Shown here one piece after another: positions 7,334 through 17,195 of a stretch of DNA of 64,000 bases (its first letter is position 1; every line of letters starts with the position of its first letter). Source of the stretch: Microbulbifer bruguierae (lineage in GTDB: Bacteria; Pseudomonadota; Gammaproteobacteria; Pseudomonadales; Cellvibrionaceae). The DNA lies in contig NZ_CP118605.1 of assembly GCF_029869925.1 (NCBI RefSeq), forward strand, positions 558,001 through 622,000, given 5' to 3'. A program made the translations under genes and the position numbers. The notes beneath the pieces are model-generated. The model was not told the origin of the DNA, did no database searches, and saw only the letters and a program-made list of their open reading frames with translations.

Positions 7334-7957
7334 TCATCCCTGCCGGCTCTCCAGCAGTGCGAGATATATGTGCAGCTCCTCCGCAGAGGACTTGAGGTTG
7401 TATTTTTCTGCCACCGCCATAAACCGTTGAATGTAGTAACGACGTACAGGTCCGTACGGAGGCATCCACCGGTCTGGGCCGCGGTCCCCCTTGCTTTGAT
7501 TTCGACCATCGTCGACCAACCACAAGTTATCTGGATCTTCCGCAAATTTCCGTTTTTGCGCGGTACTCCAGCCGGCCGCGCCGTGATCGTGCGCCCATTT
7601 GAGGGGGACTATGTGCTCTACATCCAGGTCGGAGGCCTTTTCATAAAAATTGCCGGTGTAAGGATCCAACCATAAACCGAACGCCACCTTGCACTGACTG
7701 CGACCAGTAAACACGACAGGAGCAAGAGAGTGGCGAATCAGCAGCTCATGCCGGGTATCCTGGCAATCTCTGTCGACATCCGACCAGTGAGGGAGCCATT
7801 CCCGACGATCATATTCCTGAGCGAGGCTACTGCCAGCAAAAATCAGAGTTGAAGCGACCAGAGGTCTGAGAAAAAGGAACGCAGAAAATGAGAAAGATTG
7901 GGTAAAAAAGAATCGCACCACAGAGACTCCGTTGTCGTGCTTATTATTGATTGGCAC
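7334..7957 (-). CDS. Secreted HNH-type nuclease (DUF1524-like)
   Basis: Predicted exported endonuclease of up to 207 residues. A hydrophobic N-terminus with a likely cleavage after SSLA precedes the mature part. The mature part has the DVEHIVPLKWAHDHG core (Asp/Glu-His of the beta-beta-alpha-metal site) and NLWLVDDGRNQSKGDRGP, with the downstream Asn and Lys-Gly-Asp typical of this group. Such proteins degrade extracellular DNA or RNA for nutrition. The start is uncertain: a GTG at 7957 gives an unusually long leader and I see no strong ribosome-binding site. The first 40 residues are therefore provisional. Confidence 0.82.
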   Translation of the reverse strand: MPINNKHDNGVSVVRFFFTQSFSFSAFLFLRPLVASTLIFAGSSLAQEYDRREWLPHWSDVDRDCQDTRHELLIRHSLAPVVFTGRSQCKVAFGLWLDPYTGNFYEKASDLDVEHIVPLKWAHDHGAAGWSTAQKRKFAEDPDNLWLVDDGRNQSKGDRGPDRWMPPYGPVRRYYIQRFMAVAEKYNLKSSAEELHIYLALLESRQG

Positions 7958-8038
7958 GATCGTACAGAATCATTTACGGCGCGAAAATCCCCTCCAGCCC
8001 GTTTTGTGGCGAAGTCGATATCTGTGCAGGAAGTTGCC

Positions 8039-8062
8039 AGCAAAAGGCGAAGGCCTTTTGCT
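8039..8062. terminator. Hairpin in the pgsA/HNH interval
   Basis: GCAAAAGGC and GCCTTTTGC are complementary around a four-base loop. The stem is long, but neither strand has a T-run after it, so the function as a terminator is uncertain. It lies downstream of pgsA and upstream of the HNH gene on the minus strand. Confidence 0.35.
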
Positions 8063-8200
8063 CCTATCCCAAAGAAGCGCTCAAAGATCGGCAACGACAG
8101 CCGACGCTATTCTGGGAGGGATTGACGACTAGACAGGCCGAACAGGCGTTGTCCAGGTGCAGGCATCAAGCGCCGCACCTGAACTAGCCCAAACCGAATG

Positions 8201-8767
8201 TCACAAGCTGGGAGTTTCGTCACTGGTCAGTGCCGGCCAGGCGGCACGCAGGTAGATCACCATGGTCCAGAGAGTCAGTGCAGCCGCAACGTACAACAGA
8301 ACATACCCAACGCGCTCCATCACTGGATACTCGCGGACATCGAACGCGAGCAGGACGATAATCGCCGCCATCTGCGCCGTAGTCTTGATCTTTCCGATAT
8401 AGTTCACCGCCACACTGCTACGCAGACCCAACCCCGCCATCCACTCTCGCAGTGCAGAAACGGCTATTTCCCGCCCAATAATCACTGCCGCAGCAACGGT
8501 GAAGAAGATGTCGTTGTGCAGATGTACCAGTAGCACCAGAGCCGTGGCCACCATCAATTTATCCGCGACCGGATCCAGAAAAGCACCGAAAGGCGTACTC
8601 TGATCGAGCTTGCGCGCAATATAGCCATCCAGCCAATCGGTCGCCGCCGCGAGGGAGAAAATCACAGCAGAAGCGATATAGCTCCACTTGTAGGGGAGAT
8701 AAAAAACCAGCACTAAAACCGGAATAAGCGCCACGCGCAACAGGGTCAAACGATTTGCGAGAGTCAT
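8201..8767 (-). CDS. pgsA: CDP-diacylglycerol-glycerol-3-phosphate 3-phosphatidyltransferase
   Basis: Makes phosphatidylglycerophosphate, the committed step to phosphatidylglycerol and cardiolipin, in the inner membrane. The 188-residue protein has about five membrane segments. It carries the CDP-alcohol phosphotransferase signature DGxxAR...G...D...D (DGYIAR, FGAFLDPVADK, about residues 46-70). I start at the ATG at 8767, which has AAGGA seven bases upstream, and drop nine upstream in-frame codons. It is downstream of uvrC and uvrY in the order conserved in gammaproteobacteria. Confidence 0.94.
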   Translation of the reverse strand: MTLANRLTLLRVALIPVLVLVFYLPYKWSYIASAVIFSLAAATDWLDGYIARKLDQSTPFGAFLDPVADKLMVATALVLLVHLHNDIFFTVAAAVIIGREIAVSALREWMAGLGLRSSVAVNYIGKIKTTAQMAAIIVLLAFDVREYPVMERVGYVLLYVAAALTLWTMVIYLRAAWPALTSDETPSL

Positions 8768-8871
8768 GCTGGTCCTTTTACATTCGCTGAACATACTTCG
8801 TCGGCAGCGGGTAACTTAACAACCTGTCATACAAAAATAAACGCCATTAACCGTTTTTAACTGGCCAGCGG

Positions 8872-10686
8872 TTACTCATTGTGCAAAGCCGAGTATATAT
8901 CCTGCGCAAGCTTGCGGCTCACCCCTTCCACGCTGGCAAGCTCGTTCACTGAGGCGCGCTTGATTTCCTGCAAACCGCCAAAATGATGGAGCAGCGCACG
9001 CCGCCTGGCCGGGCCTACACCGGGGATACCCTCAAGGGGTGACTCGCGCCGCTTCTTGTCCCGGCGCTGCCGGTGGCCGGTGATGGCAAACCGATGCGCC
9101 TCATCACGGATCTGCTGAATCAGATGTAACGCCGGCGAGTCGGATTCCAGCACCAGCTCACGATTTTCTGCCACCACATGCAGTGTCTCAAACCCGGCCT
9201 TGCGAGTGGTGCCCTTGGCAACACCAATAATTTGCACACCGGTTACGCCCAGATCGTTTAGTGCTTCAACCGCCTGGCTAACCTGGCCCTTACCGCCGTC
9301 GATCAACAAAATATTGGGAAAGCGCCCTTCCCCACTTGAGAGTCGTGTATAGCGACGCTTGAGGGCCTGGCCCATCGCCGCGTAGTCGTCACCGGCGGTA
9401 ATCCCCTCGATATTGAAACGCCGGTAGTCTGACTTCACCGGTCCCCCGGTATCGAAGACCACACAGGAGGCCACTGTTGCCTCACCACTGGAATGACTGA
9501 TATCGAAACATTCCAGTCGTTCCGGGATTTCACCGAGACGCAGTACATCGCGCAGGTTTTCAAAGCGGTCCTGTAGCCGCTGCTGGGAGGCGGTACGACT
9601 CTGCAGGTTCTGCAGGGCCGCCTGCTGAGCCATTTCGACCCAGGTAGCGCGGTTGCCCCGCAGGCGGTTAACCAGCTGTACTTCGCGCCCAGCCTGCTGA
9701 GAGAGCGCCTCCTGCAGGACTTCGAGATCTTCCAGCATTTCCGACACGAGCACCTGCCGGGGAATTTCCCGATTGGCGCCAAGATAGAACTGTGGAATAA
9801 ATGCTGATAGCAACGCAGCTCCATCCAATCCCAGTTTTTCACTGGGGTAATAACTGCGACTCCCGAGAATCCGCCCCTGGCGGATAAACAGTACATGCAC
9901 GCAGCAAAGCCCACCCTGTGTGGCGACACCCAGAACATCCACATCGCCAGCAGCGCTCTCAGCAACCTGATCCGATTGCAGCCGCCGCAGAGCAACTATC
10001 TGATCCCGCAACCGCGCGGCCTTCTCAAACTCCAGTGCGACCGAGGCCTGCTCCATCTCGTCTGCGAGCTCGCGGATAATACTGTCGCTCTTTCCCGCCA
10101 GAAACATCTGCGCGTGCCGCACATCGGCCTGATAATCCTCGGCGCTGATATAGTCCACGCAAGGGGCCGTACACCGTTCGATCTGATATTGCAGGCAAGG
10201 TCTCGAGCGGTTTGCAAAGACGCTGTCTTCACAGGAGCGAATGCGGAAAGTTTTCTGTAAAAAGTTGAGGCTGTCACGCACAGACGAGGCGTTGGGAAAT
10301 GGGCCGAAGTAATCCCCTTTTTTGCGTTTGCTACCACGGTGAAAGGCAATTCTCGGGAAAGTGTCTTTGCTGGAAAGAAAAATGTAGGGGTAACCCTTGT
10401 CATCCTTAAGCATGACATTGTAGGGCGGCCGCTGGGACTTGATCAGGCTCTGCTCCAGCACCAGCGCCTCTGTCTCGCTACGGGTGACCGTGACTTCGAC
10501 GTGAGCAATTTTCTCCACCAGTGCCATGGTCTTTGCCGTGAGCCCGGAAGCGCGAAAATAACTCGCCAACCGGTTGCGCAGATTTTTGGCCTTGCCGACG
10601 TACAGCACCTTTCCCTGGGCATCGAACATCTGATAGACACCAGGCTTGCGGGTAACCGTGGTGAGAAAGCGTTTACTGTCGAACAT
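8872..10686 (-). CDS. uvrC: Excinuclease ABC subunit C
   Basis: Makes the 3' and 5' incisions in nucleotide excision repair with UvrA and UvrB. The 604 residues match the family length (E. coli about 610). Domains in order: GIY-YIG nuclease at about 15-90 (GVYQMF, VLYVGKA), the Cys cluster near 150-175, the UVR UvrB-binding motif at about 200-235 (FEKAARLRDQI), the RNase H-like endonuclease domain in the middle (FDISHSSGE, IDGGKGQ), and a C-terminal helix-hairpin-helix pair (LEGIPGVGP, ASVEGVS). The gene follows uvrY and precedes pgsA, the usual arrangement. Confidence 0.97.
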   Translation of the reverse strand: MFDSKRFLTTVTRKPGVYQMFDAQGKVLYVGKAKNLRNRLASYFRASGLTAKTMALVEKIAHVEVTVTRSETEALVLEQSLIKSQRPPYNVMLKDDKGYPYIFLSSKDTFPRIAFHRGSKRKKGDYFGPFPNASSVRDSLNFLQKTFRIRSCEDSVFANRSRPCLQYQIERCTAPCVDYISAEDYQADVRHAQMFLAGKSDSIIRELADEMEQASVALEFEKAARLRDQIVALRRLQSDQVAESAAGDVDVLGVATQGGLCCVHVLFIRQGRILGSRSYYPSEKLGLDGAALLSAFIPQFYLGANREIPRQVLVSEMLEDLEVLQEALSQQAGREVQLVNRLRGNRATWVEMAQQAALQNLQSRTASQQRLQDRFENLRDVLRLGEIPERLECFDISHSSGEATVASCVVFDTGGPVKSDYRRFNIEGITAGDDYAAMGQALKRRYTRLSSGEGRFPNILLIDGGKGQVSQAVEALNDLGVTGVQIIGVAKGTTRKAGFETLHVVAENRELVLESDSPALHLIQQIRDEAHRFAITGHRQRRDKKRRESPLEGIPGVGPARRRALLHHFGGLQEIKRASVNELASVEGVSRKLAQDIYSALHNE

Positions 10687-10701
10687 CTATAGGTTTGCCG
10701 G

Positions 10702-10733
10702 ATAAAAAACAGGGGCCGGTGTCGGCCCCTGTT
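10702..10733 (-). terminator. Terminator between uvrY and uvrC
   Basis: An eleven-pair stem (10708-10718 with 10723-10733) with a four-base loop. On the minus strand it is followed by six T residues. It lies just past the uvrY stop codon, so uvrC gets at most read-through from uvrY. Confidence 0.85.
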
Positions 10734-10765
10734 CTTAAATTCACTGATGTAGAGGAAGGCGTATT

Positions 10766-11410
10766 CTACAACGCTTCTTCTGGATCCAATACGTGGTGTT
10801 TGACTGCAAGCAAGGTCAGCTCGACATCGGATTGAAGCCCAAGCTTTTCAAATATTCGGTAGCGGTAAGTATTGACGGTTTTAGGGCTGACGGAGAGTGT
10901 TTCAGCAATGTCAGCCACCTTACTCCCATTTACGATCATCACCGCGGTCTGCAATTCCCGCTCGGAGAGGTCATCAAAGGGAGAGGCGCCGCCATTGACA
11001 CGCCGTAGAGCCAGTTTGGTGGCCATAGAGCTGCTGATGTAGGTCTCTCCGGCGACGACAGCGCGAATGGCACGCACCATCTCCGCAAGATCAGCCCCTT
11101 TGGTCACATAGCCTTTGGCCCCCGCCTGAATGAGGCGGCTTGGAAACAGGTCGTCATCAAGTGCACTGACCGCGATTACGCGGGAATAAGGGAAGCGGGA
11201 GATCAGTTTTCGGGTAGCCTCCAATCCGCCCATGCCAGGCATTCTGACGTCCATCAGGATGACGTCCACCTCAGCCTCGCGCACAAACGCAATGGCGGCC
11301 TCACCGCTCTGCGCCTCGCCCACCACCTGGATATCGTCGACGTCGCCGAGCATGCGCGATATACCCATACGCACAAGGTCGTGATCGTCTACTACTAAGA
11401 CTTTTATCAA
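10766..11410 (-). CDS. uvrY: Response regulator of the GacA/UvrY type
   Basis: Two-component response regulator, the likely partner of a BarA/GacS hybrid kinase not in this window. It is known to drive CsrA-sequestering small RNAs. The receiver domain covers residues about 1-118: acidic pair DDHD, phospho-acceptor Asp in VDVILMDVRMPG, Thr/Ser switch in AVSALDDD, Lys in VTKGADL. A LuxR-type helix-turn-helix follows (LSERELQTAVMIVNG, VSPKTVNTYRYRIFEKL). I prefer the TTG at 11410, which gives the conserved MIKVLVVDDHD start. A GTG at 11425 would add five residues but has no ribosome-binding site. Confidence 0.92.
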   Translation of the reverse strand: MIKVLVVDDHDLVRMGISRMLGDVDDIQVVGEAQSGEAAIAFVREAEVDVILMDVRMPGMGGLEATRKLISRFPYSRVIAVSALDDDLFPSRLIQAGAKGYVTKGADLAEMVRAIRAVVAGETYISSSMATKLALRRVNGGASPFDDLSERELQTAVMIVNGSKVADIAETLSVSPKTVNTYRYRIFEKLGLQSDVELTLLAVKHHVLDPEEAL

Positions 11411-11743
11411 TTTAGACCCAACCACGGATATCTAGACAGCGGCGCGCAAAAAATTCCTACCTATCACTCTATGCGCGAAACCGTATTTTATTTTTATTGC
11501 CCAGCGAGTCATCCTCGCAAAGATCCATCCACAGAGCCTTCGCTGAACATACCAGACAAATCTGGTACTGAAAAGCGAGCAGATCGCAGTTTGCGAAAGA
11601 CATAAATCAGGGTTTCTGACCGATCATGAAGGGCTGCCCGAGTCGACGTTAAATGCCGCCACTCAAGATTCTACGCAGCCCAGCCACAATGCGATCACAG
11701 CACACCACCACGCAGGTTCACGCCAAGCCGGACAGAGGTGCAA
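11411..11743. other. Intergenic region between murB and uvrY
   Basis: About 330 bp upstream of uvrY and downstream of murB. A short inverted repeat ACCAGA/TCTGGT lies near 11550. I see no GGA-rich small RNA of the CsrB/RsmZ type, no convincing reading frame, and no T-tailed terminator for murB. Confidence 0.5.
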
Positions 11744-12760
11744 CTAGGGATAAAACCTCGGCTCCGGCTCCAGCACTACGCCGAATTTATGTTGGATATC
11801 CGCGGCGATATCGTTCGCCAAAGCCACCACTTCGCTCCCGCAGCGATGCCCGGGGTTGACCAGCACCAGGGCCTGGCGGTCGTGTACCCCAACGCCATCC
11901 CTGCGAAATCCCCGCCAGCCCGCCTTGTCAATCAGCCAGCCTGCAGCCAGCTTCCAACAATCGCCAGCGGCGAAAGCCACCAGATCCGGGTACTGAAGCT
12001 TGAGCGCCGTATATTTGGTTGAGCTGACCAGTGGATTTTTAAAGAAACTGCCGGTATTGGGAATTTCCACCGGGTTTGGCAACTTGCTATTACGGATTGC
12101 AATAACCGCATTAGCGATAGCCGACGGGGTGAGCCCCTTCTGAGATTGCTTGCGTTCGGCAAAATACTGTTGCAGCGCAGGGTACTCAACCGCAGGCTGC
12201 CAGTCATTCGAGAGCTTCAGCACCACCTCACAAATCAAATACCTGTCTTTGGCCGCCCCCTTGAACACGCTGTCCCGGTAGCCAAACCTGCAGTCCGCAG
12301 CGGAAAAGGTCACCAGCTCGCCACTGGCAATCTCCATCGCCGTGAGCTGCTCAAAGCTGTCCTTCAGCTCCACCCCGTAAGCGCCGATATTCTGGATGGG
12401 TGCCGCGCCGATATTGCCAGGAATCAGCGCCAGGTTTTCCAGTCCCCCCCGGTCCATTGCCACACAGCGCATCACCAGCTGGTGCCAATTTTCGCCCGCG
12501 GCTGCCCGCACGCGCACTCCCTCATCGAGCGTCTCAAATTCAAGCCCCTGCAGGCCCAGATGCAGTGCCAGCCCAGGATAGTCGCCGGTCAGAACGATAT
12601 TGCTGCCGCCTCCGAGAGGCAGGATAGGAAGCTGATGCTCTCGAGCGAATACAAGGGCTTCGCGCACGTCGTCAAGAGAGGACGCCGCACAGAAGTATTT
12701 CGCCTGCGCGGCTATGGTCATGGTATTGAACGGCTGTAAATCAACGTCAGACTGAATCAT
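11744..12760 (-). CDS. murB: UDP-N-acetylenolpyruvoylglucosamine reductase
   Basis: FAD-dependent reduction of enolpyruvyl-UDP-GlcNAc to UDP-MurNAc in peptidoglycan precursor synthesis. The start at 12760 gives 338 residues, equal to type I MurB; earlier in-frame codons are not conserved. The FAD-binding part has LPLGGGSNI and PGNIGAAPIQNIGAYG. The catalytic residues are visible: Arg162 in FGYRDS, Ser238 in NTGSFFKNP and the C-terminal Glu in LEPEPRFYP. It is the last gene of the envelope cluster exbB-exbD-msbA-lpxK-kdsB-murB, 83 bp after kdsB. Confidence 0.96.
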   Translation of the reverse strand: MIQSDVDLQPFNTMTIAAQAKYFCAASSLDDVREALVFAREHQLPILPLGGGSNIVLTGDYPGLALHLGLQGLEFETLDEGVRVRAAAGENWHQLVMRCVAMDRGGLENLALIPGNIGAAPIQNIGAYGVELKDSFEQLTAMEIASGELVTFSAADCRFGYRDSVFKGAAKDRYLICEVVLKLSNDWQPAVEYPALQQYFAERKQSQKGLTPSAIANAVIAIRNSKLPNPVEIPNTGSFFKNPLVSSTKYTALKLQYPDLVAFAAGDCWKLAAGWLIDKAGWRGFRRDGVGVHDRQALVLVNPGHRCGSEVVALANDIAADIQHKFGVVLEPEPRFYP

Positions 12761-12843
12761 GTCATCCCAAAATTCGCGCCGGTAGCCGGCCAGAAGCCAG
12801 TGCCCCACGTCCCCACACCGACATAAAATCAACCAGTTAAAAG

Positions 12844-13614
12844 CTACGTGAAAAGTGCACGCATGCGCTCGAGGTCCTGCGCGGTGTCCACGCCACCAGG
12901 CACCTCTTCACAGGCATCCGCCACGTGGATGTCATGGCCATGGTAGAGAAAGCGCAGCTGCTCGAGCGATTCAAACCGCTCAATTGGCGCCACAGGCCAA
13001 CTCACAAACAGCTTTAATAAACCGGCCCGGTAAGCATAGATGCCAATATGCCGGCGAGGGTTCAGACCATCCGGCAGGGCTTGCTGCCCGTGAGTAAAGG
13101 CATCCCGGGGCCAGGGGACCGGTGCGCGGGAGAAATACCTGGCCAGACCGGATTCCTCCGCAACCACCTTGACGATATTGGGATTGAGGAAGTCTTCCAC
13201 GCTGGTGATCGGTTCCGCCAGGGTGGCAACTCCGGCCCGGTGATTTTGTGCCAGATTGCGTGCAACCTGATCGATCACCAAGGGCGGAATCAGGGGTTCA
13301 TCACCCTGGACATTGACCAGTATTCTGTCGTCGGCAACCGCCAGATTAGCGGCAACCTCCTGTAAACGGTCGGTGCCAGATACATGGTTGGTGCTGGTCA
13401 TACAAACCTCGCCACCAAATGCGCGTACCACTTCCGCTACCCGCATATCGTCAGTTGCCACGATTACGCGCTGCGCGCGACTCTCGATAGCGCGCTCATA
13501 AACCCGCTGCACCATGGGCTTGCCGGCAATATCAGCCAACGGCTTACCGGGCAAACGGCTGGAGCCGAATCGCGCGGGGATAATAACGTCAAACGCCAAT
13601 TCAGTATCAGACAC
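12844..13614 (-). CDS. kdsB: 3-deoxy-manno-octulosonate cytidylyltransferase (CMP-Kdo synthetase)
   Basis: Activates Kdo with CTP for transfer to lipid A; cytoplasmic. The 256-residue sequence has the nucleotide-binding start [15 protein letters not shown], the [10 protein letters not shown] motif and the C-terminal [12 protein letters not shown] segment of KdsB. It lies between lpxK and murB. The small Trm112-like gene (ycaR) that often sits between lpxK and kdsB is absent: only 76 bp separate them. Confidence 0.96.
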   Translation of the reverse strand: MSDTELAFDVIIPARFGSSRLPGKPLADIAGKPMVQRVYERAIESRAQRVIVATDDMRVAEVVRAFGGEVCMTSTNHVSGTDRLQEVAANLAVADDRILVNVQGDEPLIPPLVIDQVARNLAQNHRAGVATLAEPITSVEDFLNPNIVKVVAEESGLARYFSRAPVPWPRDAFTHGQQALPDGLNPRRHIGIYAYRAGLLKLFVSWPVAPIERFESLEQLRFLYHGHDIHVADACEEVPGGVDTAQDLERMRALFT

Positions 13615-13690
13615 GCGGGTTTCTTACCTCTCGTTCCAAACTTGTTGCTGCGAACTTCGCGACCCTGGTCTCGTGGGGCGACCGCGCGAA

Positions 13691-14722
13691 TCACTCGGCC
13701 CTGAAGCTTTCCAGATGCTGATGAATATGCTGATAAAACAGGTCGGGTAGATGTGCCTGGGCCTCCATCGCCCACCAGTGACTCTGCCAGAAATCTCGGC
13801 ATTTGACCGCGTCCTTCATGGTCATGATGACCGGGGTGATACCATCCAGCTGCAGCTCCTGGGGGCTGTACTGGTGGTGATCCGGAAACGCCATTTCCAT
13901 CACCGTATAGCCCAGGGCGCGCAGCGTATTGAAAAAGCGCTGCGGGTTGCCGATGGCCGCTACCCCATGGCAGGGACCAATTTCCGGGCCCGACTTCAAT
14001 CTGAGGGTGGAGGTCTGGTCCAGGTTGAACTGGTGCCAGCGAGACGGCACCAGTTCCATGGTGAAGTCGATTCGATCGCCACACTGGGATAGCGCGAGTT
14101 CGCTGGGTTGACCATTGACTACGACCATGTCGACGTTGTCGAGCCTGTCGACAGACTCGCGCAATGGCCCCCGGGGCAGCAGATGCTGGTTGCCCAGACC
14201 GCGACGACCGTCGATCACACAGATTTCCAGACTTCGCCACAGGCCATAGTGCTGCAGACCGTCATCGGAGAGAATAACGTCGCAACCGTGCTGTTTAATC
14301 AGGGCTTCTGCCGCCTCCACCCGCTTCGGCGCCACCATCACCGGCAGCCCCGTCATCAGGTGTAACATCAGCGGCTCATCGCCGGATTCCAGGGGGTGGG
14401 ATTGCGCGGTGACGTCATAGGGATAGTGTTTTGCACGACCGCCGTAACCGCGGCTGATAATGCCAGGCTTGTGCCCGCGCTCCCGCAACCAGCGACCCAG
14501 CTCCGCCACTAATGGCGTTTTGCCGACACCGCCGACGGTGATATTGCCCACCACAATCACCGGCACCGGCAATGGTTGCGGTTGGTTGCGCATTTTGCGC
14601 CAGCGGCTGCCGTGGCGAAAAGCCAGTTCCAGAGGCGCCAGTAGGGGCAACTGCATCGCCTCACGGTCCCCACCGTCGGAGGCAGGATACCAGCGTTTGT
14701 TCAACCAATCCTCAAGCGACAT
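13691..14722 (-). CDS. lpxK: Tetraacyldisaccharide 4'-kinase
   Basis: Phosphorylates the 4' position of the lipid A precursor at the inner membrane. The 343 residues include a hydrophobic N-terminal segment, the P-loop GNITVGGVGKTP (about 58-69) and the conserved LSDDGLQHY, both typical of LpxK. It follows msbA by 70 bp and precedes kdsB, so lipid A phosphorylation, flipping and Kdo activation are encoded side by side. Confidence 0.96.
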   Translation of the reverse strand: MSLEDWLNKRWYPASDGGDREAMQLPLLAPLELAFRHGSRWRKMRNQPQPLPVPVIVVGNITVGGVGKTPLVAELGRWLRERGHKPGIISRGYGGRAKHYPYDVTAQSHPLESGDEPLMLHLMTGLPVMVAPKRVEAAEALIKQHGCDVILSDDGLQHYGLWRSLEICVIDGRRGLGNQHLLPRGPLRESVDRLDNVDMVVVNGQPSELALSQCGDRIDFTMELVPSRWHQFNLDQTSTLRLKSGPEIGPCHGVAAIGNPQRFFNTLRALGYTVMEMAFPDHHQYSPQELQLDGITPVIMTMKDAVKCRDFWQSHWWAMEAQAHLPDLFYQHIHQHLESFRAE

Positions 14723-14792
14723 TGCGCATAGCGCTCCCTATTTCGATCCTATTTGCTTTGGTGACAGCCGCTGCGGTAAAGCGCGCTAACGA

Positions 14793-16634
14793 TCACTCAA
14801 TTGCCTGTTGGCCGGACTGCTGCTGCAACAGCAGTGCGTAGCGCCCACCCTGGGCAAGCAGCTCCCGATGAGTACCGCTCTCTACTATCCGCCCCTGATC
14901 CATCACCAGAATGCAGTCCGCGTTTTCGATAGTACTGAGACGATGAGCGATCACAAAAGTGGTGCGGTTTTTCATGACTTCCGCCAGCGCGGCCTGAATA
15001 TGTCGCTCTGATTCGTTGTCTAATGCAGAAGTTGCCTCATCCAGAATGAGCAGCGGGGAGTCTTTCAATAGCGCACGGGCAATAGCCAGACGCTGGCGCT
15101 GACCGCCGGAAAGCATCTGCGCATTGTCTCCAAGTACCGTCTGCAATCCATTCGGTAATTCATCAATAAAGTTTTTCGCGTGCGCCAGCTCGACCGCCCG
15201 CAACACTTCCTGCTCTGAGCGACTTTCCAGCTCGCCGTATGCGATATTGCGGTAAACGGTATCGTTGAACAGCACAATATTTTGCGAAACCAGACTGATC
15301 TGAGCGCGCAGGTCCGTCACCGGGACCTGGGTGATATCCACACCGTCCAGCAAAATCCGGCCACTGGTCGGCTCGTAAAACCGGGACAACAGGCTCACCA
15401 GGGTACTTTTACCGGAACCTGATGCCCCAACCAGGGCGACTGTCTGTCCGGCATTTACAGAAAAATCGATATCTGTAAGGACATCCGGACCGCCATCGAT
15501 GTAGCGAAAACCCAGATGTTCAAAGCTGACTGCGCCGGTTACCGGGCCCGGCAGCTGCAAGGTACCGCCGAGTGGTTCCTTGGGCGCGTCGAACACTTCA
15601 AAAATACTTTCTGCCGCCGCGATACCTTTCTGGATTTCGGCATAGACCTCTGACAGGTTACGAATCGGCTTGGCCAGCGAGGCGGCGGCACCAATGTAAG
15701 ACGCAAACACACCGGGAGTCATTGATTCCACCATCCCCGGCGCCAGCGCGAACCACACCAGCACTGCGGTCGCGAGCCCTACCATGATCTGGATCACGGA
15801 CACACTGGCATTGTCCGCCACCACCAGCTTCATAAACTGCTGGCGGTTGGCGTTACTGGCGGCCTGAAAGCGAGTATTTTCATAGTCGCATCCACCGTAC
15901 ATACGCACCACTTCATACCCGTTGATCGCTTCCTGGGTTACGTGAGTGACATCGCCCATGGTGTTCTGAATTCGATGGCTCAGCTTGCGGAACCGCTTGC
16001 CGACCACACGTACGATCAGGGCAATAATCGGCACGAACAGGAAGAAGGTCAGCGTCAGCTTCCAGTTCACCATCAGCAGATAGGTCAACAACCCCAATGC
16101 GGTGAAGGACGAGCGGATCATCACCTTCAGTGCCTTGGTAATGGAGTTGGTTACCTGCTCGACGTTATAAGCCACCTTGGAAATCAGGAAGGCGCCGGTG
16201 TAACGGTCGAAGTAGCTACTCGGGAGCTGGCCAATATGCTCGAACAGTTCGGTGCGCAATTGATGGATCACCGCCCGCGCCACGTAAGCCAGGCCGTAAC
16301 TACCGACAAAATTGCCAATTGCACGCAAGATGATGATGACCAGCATGGTCAAAGGGACCAACCAGCGGGCGACGTTCTGCGGCATTTCCCCACCGGGGAA
16401 ATATTTGGCGACAAACTGCGACAGAAAGCCCCTGCCCTCCTGAATGCCCGCCCCCACCGCATCGAGCAACAACTCGGTGACAGCGATCAGCACAACCTCC
16501 ATGGAGGAAAACAGCATAAAGCCGAACACCGCAACCACGAACAGCGGCCACTGAGGTATGGCGTAGGAAAGCAAGCGACGATAAGTCTGCGCGCCGTGTT
16601 GGGGCTTCAATACGGGCTGGGGGGATTTATCCAT
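14793..16634 (-). CDS. msbA: Lipid A export ATP-binding/permease MsbA
   Basis: Flips lipid A-core across the inner membrane. The 613-residue half-transporter has six membrane helices in residues about 35-330. The nucleotide-binding domain follows with Walker A GASGSGKST, Q-loop, signature LSGGQRQR, Walker B LLILDEATSALD and the H-loop IAHRLST. I start at the ATG at 16634; a TTG 75 bp upstream is in frame but gives a non-conserved leader. It lies between exbD and lpxK in one run of minus-strand genes. Confidence 0.95.
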   Translation of the reverse strand: MDKSPQPVLKPQHGAQTYRRLLSYAIPQWPLFVVAVFGFMLFSSMEVVLIAVTELLLDAVGAGIQEGRGFLSQFVAKYFPGGEMPQNVARWLVPLTMLVIIILRAIGNFVGSYGLAYVARAVIHQLRTELFEHIGQLPSSYFDRYTGAFLISKVAYNVEQVTNSITKALKVMIRSSFTALGLLTYLLMVNWKLTLTFFLFVPIIALIVRVVGKRFRKLSHRIQNTMGDVTHVTQEAINGYEVVRMYGGCDYENTRFQAASNANRQQFMKLVVADNASVSVIQIMVGLATAVLVWFALAPGMVESMTPGVFASYIGAAASLAKPIRNLSEVYAEIQKGIAAAESIFEVFDAPKEPLGGTLQLPGPVTGAVSFEHLGFRYIDGGPDVLTDIDFSVNAGQTVALVGASGSGKSTLVSLLSRFYEPTSGRILLDGVDITQVPVTDLRAQISLVSQNIVLFNDTVYRNIAYGELESRSEQEVLRAVELAHAKNFIDELPNGLQTVLGDNAQMLSGGQRQRLAIARALLKDSPLLILDEATSALDNESERHIQAALAEVMKNRTTFVIAHRLSTIENADCILVMDQGRIVESGTHRELLAQGGRYALLLQQQSGQQAIE

Positions 16635-16746
16635 AAATGTCTTGGCAGAGTGTTCCCCACGCTTAGAGTCACCAGCATGCCATGGGGCCAACAGGTGACT
16701 CCCGGGCAAGGTGAATTCCCAGCCCGGCGGTTCAACACTTTATAGA

Positions 16747-17166
16747 TTACTGTTCGTCTGGCTGCCGGGTGGTGATACTGAGATGTACAAATCCCAGCTG
16801 CCCCGCGGCATCCATGGCACGAACCACCGCCTGATGTTGAGCGGTGGCATCGGCGGTTATGATAAGCGGGCGATTGTACTCGCCAGCAGATACTTCCGAC
16901 AGTGCAGATTTGAGCGTGGTCAGTTTCTTGTTGATAAGCGCCCTGCCATCCACGGAGTAAGAGCCATCCGCATTGATCAGAACTTCAATGGTAGATGGTG
17001 GCACCTCCGCCTGGGGTCCGGCCGCCTCAGGCAGGTTCAGCTTGAGGTGGCTCTCTTTGGTGAAGGTGGTGGACACCATGAAAAAGATCAGCAGCAAAAA
17101 CACCACGTCGATCAGTGGTGTCAGGTTTACCCCGTCCTGCTCGGTATTCTGGCGACGAAATTGCAT
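16747..17166 (-). CDS. exbD: Biopolymer transport protein ExbD
   Basis: Part of the inner-membrane motor that couples proton motive force to TonB-type or similar energisation. The 139 residues have one N-terminal membrane helix with the key Asp (LTPLIDVVFLLLIFFMV) and a periplasmic domain ending in the usual ExbD fold. The ATG at 17166 has GGGAG about seven bases upstream. It follows exbB by 29 bp. In this cluster the pair is linked to lipid A genes rather than to tonB, an arrangement also seen in pseudomonads. Confidence 0.93.
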   Translation of the reverse strand: MQFRRQNTEQDGVNLTPLIDVVFLLLIFFMVSTTFTKESHLKLNLPEAAGPQAEVPPSTIEVLINADGSYSVDGRALINKKLTTLKSALSEVSAGEYNRPLIITADATAQHQAVVRAMDAAGQLGFVHLSITTRQPDEQ

Positions 17167-17195
17167 CAAGTGCTCCCGGATATAACGTCAAGCAC

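Noticed and set aside
11411..11743. CsrB/RsmZ-type small RNA near uvrY
   Set aside because: I looked for repeated GGA hairpin loops followed by a terminator and did not find them.
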